The notes beneath the pieces were generated by a model that was given only the letters and a program-made list of their open reading frames with translations, was not told the DNA's origin and did no database searches. A stretch of DNA of 64,000 nt from JAFEDN01 sp963795715 (lineage in GTDB: Bacteria; Pseudomonadota; Gammaproteobacteria; Coxiellales; Coxiellaceae): assembly GCA_963795715.1 (NCBI GenBank), contig CAWCIY010000002.1:1426001-1490000 (forward strand). Direction: 5' to 3'. The translations under genes and the position numbers were made by a program. The stretch's first letter is position 1. The number at the start of each line of letters is the position of its first letter. Below, piece by piece: positions 41,101 through 49,480 of the stretch.

Positions 41101-44100
41101 GGCACGGCCATCGGTGACGGTAACTTGATACGCCGGCGCAAAAGATGAATCATCATGCACAAATTGAATTTTTTTAGCAGTAATGTTTTGTTGATAAAAT
41201 AAAGTTATTGAATGATCTGAATTATCTACCCAACTGAATTGACCATGATTGATTCCGGTGACATTAAACAATAATGTGCTGTCATCCGCAGTCAAGTGCG
41301 TTGCACTCAGTATATCACCGGTGATACCAACGGTTTCGCCTTGATTGATGCGCAAACTGTTAGTTAACAAAATGGGACTGGTGTCAAAATCTATTTGCGC
41401 AGCCTGCGATAATGATCGTGTTCGTCCATCGGTCACTGATACAGTATAATTGGGCGCTAATAGGGAATTATCTTGAGTAAACTGTACTCGTCCATCGGTA
41501 ATATTCTGCTGATAAAAACTCGTTATCGGAGTTAATGGAGAACTGATCCAGCTGAACTGACCTTGCTGAACTGCGCTAATATCAAATCGCAAATCATTTT
41601 CATCGGTTTTTCCAGGATGAGTTGCACTTAGCACTGCTGAAGTCAGCCGCACGCTTTGACCCTGATTAATCACTAGTCGATTGTTAACGATGACCGGATT
41701 GGCATCGAAATCGATCACTGCTGATTGTGCCGGGCTGATCAATGTGCCATTGCTCACTGCTACTCGATAACCGGGTGCGCTTTCAGTATCATCATGAATA
41801 AACCGCACAACACCATCAGTAATATTCTGCTGTTGAAAAATTAAGATGGATTGATTTGGCACAGAAATAAATTCAAATTGTCCATGCACGAGATCGCTAA
41901 TCAAGAAACTTAAACTCTCATCCGCTTTGCCTCGATTCGTTGCTTTTAAATTAGCAGGTGTCAGAATCACACTTTGCCCTTGATTGATCACCAATTGATT
42001 AGCTTCCAAAACAAAATTACTAGAAAAAGTAATACTAGCAGCTATAGGTCCTGTCCATGCAATCCCATCACTGCGTACCGTAATGTTATAAGCTGGCGCT
42101 TCGGAACTGCCGTCGTGAATAAATCGAATATTGCTATCCCAGATTTGCTGTTGAGTGAAATTATCGAGAGCAATTCCTGGATTATTTATCAACTCAAATT
42201 GCCCATGAATGATGTTAGCGGGAATAAACACCAAAGTGCTGTTATCGTGATTACGATCATAAGCCGCGAGATTGAAAGAGCTTAGCAGCACTGTTTCATT
42301 ACTGTATAAAAGTAAACTATTGTTGATTAAGATAGGCGGTGCATCCCCATATACTACATAAGTACGGCCAATATAATTGTTAAAATCATTATCGCCTAAA
42401 ATTATGTCGGGAATACCATCTTTATTGAAATCACCTGCTGCATTAACTGAGGAACCAACGGTCAATTCTCCATCCAATTTGAACCCATTAGACCCATCTA
42501 GATCGGAAAGTGACATCAAACCTTGACCGCCTATTTCTACGCTACCAAACACTGCATAAATTCGACCGCCATTCTTGTAATCTGAATCTCCTATTAAAAT
42601 ATCGTCGATTCCATCGCCATTAATGTCTCCCGCTAAACCAACATTAGAACCAGTCCAACCTCCCGAAGTTTGTCCATCGAGTTTAAATCCATCGATGCCA
42701 TTAAGATGAGAAAGTGATATTAAACCACTTTTCCCCACATTAGGACCACCAAATACTACATAACTACGACCCGCACCAACCGCTGTAATCAATATATCCC
42801 CATAACCATCGTGATTAATATCCCCCGCTGAACTACTCGGCCAACCGCTAACATCTCCCGGTTTTTCCCCATCTAACACAAACCCATTCTCACCATTTAA
42901 ATTAGACAAGGATAATATTCCACCACTGGCCAACAACTTCGGACCACCAAATACTAAATAATTACGACCAGTATTGCCATTGTGGTATGCGGATTCAAGC
43001 AAAAAATCAGTATAGCCGTCATTGTTAATATCTCCGTTAAAATTAACAATCAGACTGTTATCACCTGATATTTCTCCAATAAATTTATAACCATTTGTTC
43101 CGTTGATACTAGAAAGTGCAAATATGCCATTTTTTCCTATATCAGCACTGCCAAAGACCATATAACTGCAACCCGCTGTATTTTTACAACCATCAGCACC
43201 AATCAGTACTTCAGCATATTTATCCCCATTGATATCACCAATCATAACAGCAGTCTGACCACTATGATCACCCGTATTTTCACCATTCAATTTAAACCCG
43301 TTATTACCTGTCAGATCAGAAAGAGCAATGGTTCCACTACTACCTAAATCAGGGGATCCAAATACTATGTAACTACGACCCATATTATTGTTATAGTATC
43401 TAGCCGCTATTATTAAATCTTTATAACCATCTCCATTCATGTCCTCGCCGCCACTTACCCAGCATCCACTATTATCTCCATTAGATTCACCGTCCAGTCT
43501 AAATCCGTTCTTACCATTCAACTCAGAAACAGATAGAAGACCAGAACTACCTACCCCTGGACCGCCAAATATAACATAGCTGCGACCCTTATAATCATTG
43601 TACGCGCATGCCCCAGTGATCAAATCAGAATATCCATCACCATTGACATCTCCCGTAGAACTCACGCATTCACCATTAAGACCGCCAGAACCACCATAAT
43701 CACTTTTTTCACCATCAATTTTAAATCCATTTTGACCATTCAAATCTGCCAATTTTAATATTTCTGGAAACTGCCCTTGTTTCAGAGTAACCGCTGCAGA
43801 AGCAGGAGATGTGGTTACTCGACTATCACTTACTGTCACGCGATATGCCGGCAGGCTTAACCCAGGTCCTTGTTGTGAAAACAGAACTGCTCTATTCATT
43901 ATTTGTTGTTGTGAAAAACTATTCGTTTGATTATCTAATACTTTAAAAATTCCATTTTGCACATCGGTAATGATAAACATTAAATTTGGATCGGCAATCC
44001 CATTATAGGTAGTTGCATACAAATTACTTACGGTTAATGTAACCGTTTGACCTGCTCTGATCGTTAAAGCATTACGAACCAATATGGGCTCCGCAGCAAA

Positions 44101-46218
44101 ATCAATGACAGCCGGTTGTGCCGAAGTGGTGAAAGTACCATTACTGACGGCAACTCGATAACCGGGTGCAGTCAGTGAACTATCATGCACAAATCGTACG
44201 ACACCATCAGTAATATTTTGCTGTTGAAAAATTAAAATAGATTGATTTGGCGCAGAGACAAATTCAAATTTTCCATGGGTCAGATCACTGATCAAGAAAC
44301 TCAAATCGCTTTCCGCATCGCCGAGATGAGTCGCTTTTAAATTATCAGACGTGAAAACGACAGTTTGACCTTGATTGATCACCAATTGATTATTTTCTAA
44401 ATTTAGAAAGTTATTAAAAGTAATATTGGCAGAAATAGGCCCTGTCCATGCAATCCCATCACTACGTACCGTGATGTTATAAGTCGGCATTTCCGTGCTG
44501 CCGTCATGGACAAATTGAATTTGATTATCCCAAATTTGTTGTTGAGTGAAATTATTAAGCATTATTCCAGAGTTATTGATTAATTCAAATTGCCCATGAG
44601 TGATGTTAGTGGGTATGAATATCAAAGTGCTATTATCGTGATTACGATCATGAGCCGCTAGATCGGAAACACTTAAAGAGACAGCTTCACCACTGAATAA
44701 GACTAAACTATTATTGACCAATACAGGTGGCGCATCGCCAAATACAACGTAAGTACGACCCACATAGTTGTTGTAACCATAAGCCCCAATCAGCAAATCT
44801 TCTACACCATCACCATTAATATCTCCAGCAGCGCTGATTGCGCATCCGCTATTATCATTATTATTTTCCCCCTCCAGTTTAAAACCTTTGATGCCATTTA
44901 AACTTGATAACGCGATGTCTCCATCATCCCCAACAGGACCACCAAACACCACATAACTGCGGCCTTTATTAGCGCCTTCGGGATATCCATTCGCTCCAAT
45001 AAGTAGATCCGTATAACCATCGCCATTGATATCTCCAGCGCCAAGACTTATGCCACTGCTATCACCATTATTTTCTCCATCCAGTTTAAATCCGTTGACG
45101 CCGTTCAAACTTGATAGCAAAATATCGCCACCGCTACCTACTCCAGGACTGCCAAACACCACATAGCTACGGCCTTTACTGCCGCCGCTGGGATAACCAT
45201 AGGCTCCAATCAGCAAGTCGGCATAGCCATCGCCATTGATGTCGCCGGCGGCGCTCATTGAACGTCCACTCCAATCACCATTGTTTTCCCCATCCAATTT
45301 GAAACCGTTGGCACCATTCAAACTTGATAATAAAATATCGCCACTACTGCCCACTCCATGACCACCAAATACCAGATAACTGCGGCCTTTATTGCCACCG
45401 CTGGGATAACAAATTGCCCCGATAATCAAATCTTCATGACCATCGCCATTGATATCCCCAGTTGCTCTGGCGGCAAAGTAAGAGCCACCACAATCACCAT
45501 CATTTTCCCCATCCAATTTAAAACCGTTGCTGCCATTCAAACTCGACAACAAAATATCGCCACTGTTGCCCACCCCAGGACCACCAAACACAACATAACT
45601 GCGGCCTACACCCTTACCACCTGGATAACCGCCAGACGAAATTAGCAGATCAACATAACCATCACTATTGATGTCTCCAGCACTAATGGCGCTGCCACTA
45701 TAATCACCATCATTTTCCCCATCTAATTTAAAACCGTTGCTGCCATTTAAACTCGACAACAAAATATCGCCACTGTTGCCCACCCCAGGACCACCAAACA
45801 CAACATAGCTGCGGCCTACACCCTTAGTGCCTGGATAAATATCAGCTCCAATCAATAGATCTGCATAATTATCTCCATTGACATCTCTGGCAGCACTGAC
45901 ACCATTACCACTCCCATCACCATTATTTTCTCCATCCAATTTAAAGCCGTTGGCGCCATTCAAATTTGAGAGCAAAATATTTCCACTACTGCCCACTTCA
46001 AGACTACCGAACACGACATAACTGCGGCCTTTACTATTACCGTATCCTACCGCTCCAATCAATAAATCGGCATGACCATCACCATTGGCGTCTCCGGCAG
46101 CGCTCACAGAACCATAACTGCCACTCAGATCACCTGCCGCTTCTCCATCCAGTTTAAAGCCATTTTTACCGTTTAAATCACCTAATTTGATAAATTCTGG
46201 AAATTGTCCATTTTTCAT
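38188..46218 (-). CDS. Giant double-propeller FG-GAP/CSPG-repeat membrane protein (2676 residues)
   Basis: Intact fusion of two units, started after GGGAGG. Propeller 1 has seven blades; two adjacent blades are nearly identical at DNA level (45492-45628 and 45702-45838). Three stalk repeats follow. Near residue 811 (base 43785) the chain restarts with KQGQFPEILKLADLNG into a diverged seven-bladed propeller (blades ending LLESA, ITAV and ILGDN show loss of the usual LLIGA). Eleven stalk repeats follow. The membrane helix is at about 2479-2503 (GALVSGGVGLLFFALKW), then the cytoplasmic domain (RIKISG, NNRCCSTRT, AEATP). The tail is SQIKTPLLR, with Arg in place of the family's final Ser. No signal peptide. 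The gaps to its neighbours are 76 and 74 bases. Confidence 0.92.
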   Translation of the reverse strand: MKNGQFPEFIKLGDLNGKNGFKLDGEAAGDLSGSYGSVSAAGDANGDGHADLLIGAVGYGNSKGRSYVVFGSLEVGSSGNILLSNLNGANGFKLDGENNGDGSGNGVSAARDVNGDNYADLLIGADIYPGTKGVGRSYVVFGGPGVGNSGDILLSSLNGSNGFKLDGENDGDYSGSAISAGDINSDGYVDLLISSGGYPGGKGVGRSYVVFGGPGVGNSGDILLSSLNGSNGFKLDGENDGDCGGSYFAARATGDINGDGHEDLIIGAICYPSGGNKGRSYLVFGGHGVGSSGDILLSSLNGANGFKLDGENNGDWSGRSMSAAGDINGDGYADLLIGAYGYPSGGSKGRSYVVFGSPGVGSGGDILLSSLNGVNGFKLDGENNGDSSGISLGAGDINGDGYTDLLIGANGYPEGANKGRSYVVFGGPVGDDGDIALSSLNGIKGFKLEGENNNDNSGCAISAAGDINGDGVEDLLIGAYGYNNYVGRTYVVFGDAPPVLVNNSLVLFSGEAVSLSVSDLAAHDRNHDNSTLIFIPTNITHGQFELINNSGIMLNNFTQQQIWDNQIQFVHDGSTEMPTYNITVRSDGIAWTGPISANITFNNFLNLENNQLVINQGQTVVFTSDNLKATHLGDAESDLSFLISDLTHGKFEFVSAPNQSILIFQQQNITDGVVRFVHDSSLTAPGYRVAVSNGTFTTSAQPAVIDFAAEPILVRNALTIRAGQTVTLTVSNLYATTYNGIADPNLMFIITDVQNGIFKVLDNQTNSFSQQQIMNRAVLFSQQGPGLSLPAYRVTVSDSRVTTSPASAAVTLKQGQFPEILKLADLNGQNGFKIDGEKSDYGGSGGLNGECVSSTGDVNGDGYSDLITGACAYNDYKGRSYVIFGGPGVGSSGLLSVSELNGKNGFRLDGESNGDNSGCWVSGGEDMNGDGYKDLIIAARYYNNNMGRSYIVFGSPDLGSSGTIALSDLTGNNGFKLNGENTGDHSGQTAVMIGDINGDKYAEVLIGADGCKNTAGCSYMVFGSADIGKNGIFALSSINGTNGYKFIGEISGDNSLIVNFNGDINNDGYTDFLLESAYHNGNTGRNYLVFGGPKLLASGGILSLSNLNGENGFVLDGEKPGDVSGWPSSSAGDINHDGYGDILITAVGAGRSYVVFGGPNVGKSGLISLSHLNGIDGFKLDGQTSGGWTGSNVGLAGDINGDGIDDILIGDSDYKNGGRIYAVFGSVEIGGQGLMSLSDLDGSNGFKLDGELTVGSSVNAAGDFNKDGIPDIILGDNDFNNYIGRTYVVYGDAPPILINNSLLLYSNETVLLSSFNLAAYDRNHDNSTLVFIPANIIHGQFELINNPGIALDNFTQQQIWDSNIRFIHDGSSEAPAYNITVRSDGIAWTGPIAASITFSSNFVLEANQLVINQGQSVILTPANLKATNRGKADESLSFLISDLVHGQFEFISVPNQSILIFQQQNITDGVVRFIHDDTESAPGYRVAVSNGTLISPAQSAVIDFDANPVIVNNRLVINQGQSVRLTSAVLSATHPGKTDENDLRFDISAVQQGQFSWISSPLTPITSFYQQNITDGRVQFTQDNSLLAPNYTVSVTDGRTRSLSQAAQIDFDTSPILLTNSLRINQGETVGITGDILSATHLTADDSTLLFNVTGINHGQFSWVDNSDHSITLFYQQNITAKKIQFVHDDSSFAPAYQVTVTDGRAYSAPQAALIDFDAIPVLLNNSLRINQGETVLITPDILSAVHPTGEDDSLLFNLTGIMNGRFCWRNNPFTSLENFYQNNISNSLIQFTHDNSTHAPAYQVLVTDGRTASPFQSAKIDFDASPILLNNTLIINQGQTVRFTSAFLSATHPGGDDKLLLFNISQVTHGKFSLTAFPNQSITSFYQQNMTDSLIQFSHDNSTQTPSYFVSVSDGRITLPPVAAEIDFDESPILEVNQLVINQGQTVVLSENNLRATHAGSIEGNLEFILSEVQQGQFSWTENSKQPITQFLQQNITDRQVQFTHNNLTLTPAYRVSVSDGRITTAPASSQIDFDVMPLLIHNQLTIGQGQSVTFSNTNLLATHNGIAEPTLIFQIINIQNGAFLLPLQSATALTGNVTFLQQDVSGNKVIFYQQGDDAPSYQVGVTDGRIATTPQPAIITFFWKPILTRNQFLASRDQVTVLTTDNIAATRNGTAAKDLQFVVTGTVQHGRFEQRSTPGSVITSFYQQDVLQQAIQFAHDNSTAAPQYSLLVRDNQSGLSSDTQAGKTLLVLNNDFPVNQGQVLKVTESVLNATGIQPQDSGSIVFTPIVGTLQHGHFALTTSPNYPLTSFQQHQITSNEIIFVPDNSTTAPSGYLIVGDGQTSGVQGTIACQINFDMAPILKNAYLKTSVSERVKITDVNLKATSQTSAVNNLVFEIGELSHGYFADNDEWQNPLNNFTQQRITNGDIIFVTDESGQSPHFKVSVWDGRLHCVGCPQPAEIVFSGDGGGSGDGSLSSTIKSSLIGALVSGGVGLLFFALKWYLNYKHQLHLQRTVRPTIDGETQDLYSDTLLMPISREVFSRIKISGCLGYVSAEQYNEYVGAVSMIVAALDTREVLRPNQWSIMTRPQKQKIIDAIATHTKELVGNNRCCSTRTFTSFYRAEATPRMIRNKAEEIADAVQETLSDRDEARRSVRLTSASSSLQSQIKTPLLR
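45492..45838 (-). repeat. Recently duplicated FG-GAP blade
   Basis: Bases 45492-45628 and 45702-45838 are 210 bases apart and differ at about six of 137 positions; both encode a blade core with GRSYVVFGGPGVGNSG and SLNGSNGFKLDGEND. Ordinary blades in the same propeller differ far more. The blade count is still seven, so conversion or replacement is as likely as simple duplication. Confidence 0.7.
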
Positions 46219-46249
46219 AAAAACCTCCCTTTAACGTGTTAAAAATTCC

Positions 46250-46263
46250 GCGACTTTAATCGC
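46250..46263 (-). promoter_or_regulatory. Conserved FG-GAP leader with dyad
   Basis: GCGA (46250-46253) and TCGC (46260-46263) form the dyad, with TTGAG(T) just upstream on the minus strand, before the ATG at 46218. The layout matches the other family leaders. Confidence 0.4.
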
Positions 46264-46292
46264 TACTCAAAACCAATCCTATGCTCATATAC

Positions 46293-47348
46293 TCAACTCA
46301 GCAACGGCGTCTGTATTTGCGATTGATTCAGACTGCCGTTCGCACTAGTTAAGCGCACGGAATTGCGGTTGCGTGTGCCTTTGGCTTCGGTACGATTCGA
46401 TAATGTTTCTTGCACTGCATCGGCGATTGCTTCCGCTTGATTGCGAATCATTCTTGGTGTGGCTTCTGCTCGATAAAAGCTGGTAAAAGTACGCATCGAG
46501 CAACAGCGATTATTGCCGACGAGTTCTTTGGTATGCATCGCAATCGCGTCAATGATTCTTTGTTTTCGCGGACGAGGAAGAGAATTCCAATGATTTGGTT
46601 GAATCACTTCCTTGGTTTCTAAGGCGGCGACTATCATACTGACTGCACCGATATATTCATTGTAATCGCGTTTGCCGATATAACCTAAACAGCCGGTGAT
46701 TTTAATTCTGGAAAATATCTCGCGGGCAATCGGTAGCAATAAAGTATCGGGATAGGTCTCTTTTTCTTCACCGTCTATCGTTGGTCTGGCATTACGCTGC
46801 AAACCTAACGAATGTTTATATTTCAAGGCGAAAAACAACAATCCCACCACACCACTGGCTACCGCGCCGATGATGGCGTTTTTAAGCACGTCCGATAGAC
46901 TGGAATTGGACGAGTTGCTGGTATCAAACACCACCTGCGCCGGTTGCGGACAAGCTTGGCAATGCAGGCGGCTATCCCATACCGATACCTGAAATTCAGG
47001 CGCTACTCCCAAATCATCCGTAACAAAAACAATCTGATTGTCAGTGATTTGTTGTTGAGTAAAATTATTTAATTGGATATTCCAGTTATTATTATCGGCA
47101 AAATAGCCGTGTTTCATGGCGCTTATTTCAAAAATCAATTTGCCTGAAGCAACAAAATCACTCACCGCTTTTAAATTGAGATCGGTCATTTTGATCACTT
47201 CGCTGGTACTGGTTTTCAAATAAGCGTGTTGTAATACCGGCGGCGTATCAAAATCCACCTTGCAATTGAGCGTGCCCGTGTTAACGCCGGTTGATCCATC
47301 CGTCACCATCAAATAGGCGCTGGGCGGGAATAGAACCATCCGGTACAA
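46293..47348 (-). pseudogene. Detached C-terminal part (stalk end, membrane helix, cytoplasmic domain) of a frameshifted FG-GAP giant
   Basis: This frame continues the giant at 47281-51948 after a frameshift at 47327, where paralogs have GGGCGTCTGAATAG and this copy has GGGCGGGAATAG (net loss of two bases). It encodes the last stalk repeat, the membrane helix (GAVASGVVGLLFFALKYKH), the cytoplasmic domain (RIKITG, NNRCCSMRT, AEATP) and the tail SQIQTPLLS. The nominal start at 47348 is a TTG in out-of-frame sequence without a ribosome binding site, so it is probably not translated by itself. The block from 46293 to about 49480 is the partner of 32465-35650. Base-calling error cannot be excluded. 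Confidence 0.8.
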
Positions 47349-49480
47349 ACACTATGTCATGAGCATAGATTTGGTTTTGTTGAAAACTGTTGAGGACATA
47401 ACTGGGTGTTGCCGACAAAGCAAAATGACCGTGTTGCACCGTACCGACGATAGGGGTGAAGGTAATCTGTTCATCTTGGCCGCGATTACTCGACGCTTTT
47501 AAAGCGCTTTCGGTCAGAACTAAAGTTTCCCCTTGATTAATCGGGAAATTGTTGTTGACGATTAAGACAATGCTGCTTTCTTGAATATCACTCGCTAAAT
47601 CGGTACTACTATCCCAAACTTTGAGTCGACAATCGGGTGTTTGTGTACTGTTATTGGCGATAAATTGAATGTTTTGCTGCATCACGTCTTTTTGATAAAA
47701 AGATTGAATATCAATCCCAGGATTGCTGCGCTTCTCAAAATGACCTTGACTAACTGATGACACTAAAAACTGCAAATCCTCTGCCGTTTCTCCAGCCCGA
47801 GTCGCCGCTAAATTAGAACTGATCAATACAGTCGATTGACCAGGACTCACCAAAAATTGATTTTGCGTTAGCATAGGTTTGACATAAAAAGTCACGTTGG
47901 CTGATGCAGGTAGTAAAGTGATTCTTCCGTCTGTCACCGAGACCTGATAACCAGGTTTCCCCGAACCTTGTTGGGAAAAACGGATTTGTTGATTCAACAC
48001 CTGTTGTTGTGCAAATGTAAGATTGCCGGTAAAAATCTCCTGAGTATTGGCAACGACAAAACCTCCGTTGGTGACATTACTGATTACAAAGATCAAACCA
48101 GGATCCACGATGCCTTTGTGGGTTGCCGATAAATTTTCGGATGTCAAAATGACTGTTGCGCCCTCCCCGAGAATTAGTTGGTTATTAACTAATATCGGAT
48201 TGAGATCAAAATCAACAGTACTCCAGGAGGGTGTTGTGGTTAAACAGCCATCACTGACCGCAACTCGATAGACTGGCGCTGAGGTGGAATTATCGTGAGT
48301 AAATTGCACGAGTTTGTCAGTGATATTTTTTTGCTGGAAAACAGTGATCGGTAAATCAGGTGTTTTTACCCATTGGAATTGGCCGCATTGACAATCACTG
48401 ATCATAAAACTGAGATTGTCCGTCACGATGCCATCATGAGTGGCCTGCAGATTACCGGCAGTGATCACCACCGTCTGCCCTTGGTTAATCATTAATTGAT
48501 TCATGGTCAACATCGGAAAGGTATCAAAGTCAATTTTGGTGGCTGACGGCGGCAAAGTCATTCGACCATCACTGACGCTGACATCATAGCTCGGTGCTTG
48601 CGTTGAATTATCATGGCTAAATTGAATGAGTTGGTCAGTGATGTTTTGCTGATAAAAACTAAAAATAGGATTATTGGGAGAAACCGTAAAGCTAAATTTT
48701 CCGTGTAACAGTGAACTGATATTAAATAACAATACCTTGTCATCGCCGCCAGGATGCGTCGCACTGAGAAAATCCGAAGTTAAACGAACAGTTTCCCCTT
48801 GATTAATCACTAAAGAATTATTTAACAAAATCGGTGAGGCATCAAAATCAATGGTGGCTGCTTGCACTAAAGAAATAGTGCGACCGTCGGTAACCAATAC
48901 TTGATACGCAGGCGCTTGGGTAGAATTATCGTGAGTAAATTGGACTAACCCGTCCGTGATATTTTGCTGATAAAAATGATCGAGCATTTTATTGGGAGCA
49001 TTCTGCCAATAAAATTGACCGTGAGTGATATTGAGTAAATTAAACTGTAAAAGATCATCATCGTCATGACCAGGATGGGTCGCACTTAACCCATCTGAAA
49101 TAATAACGACGGTTTCTCCTTGATTGATACGCAAGTGATTATTCAGCAAAACTGGAAGAGTATCAAAATCAACTTGAGCGGATTGTGGTGAAGAACCCGT
49201 TCGCCCGTCAGTCACTGAAACCGTATAGGCCGGTGCGATAATAGAATTATCATGCACAAATTGAACTTGGCGATCCGTAATATTTTGCTGATAAAATTGA
49301 TGGATAGCTTTGTCAGAAACAGCTACCCAATTAAACTGACCGTGAACTATGTCCGTTATATTAAACAATAAAATGCTATCTTCTCCCGTCGGATGAGTGG
49401 CGCTCAAGATATTTTTATTTACGATAATAGTTTCATTTTGATTGATGCGCAGCGTGTTATTCACTAAAACCGGAATCGCG
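46293..49480 (-). repeat. Long near-identical block, copy 2 (partner about 32465-35650)
   Basis: Counterpart of the block in the other frameshifted giant. The two copies carry different frameshifts at different places, so each was disabled separately or after the copy was made. Boundaries are approximate. Confidence 0.65.
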
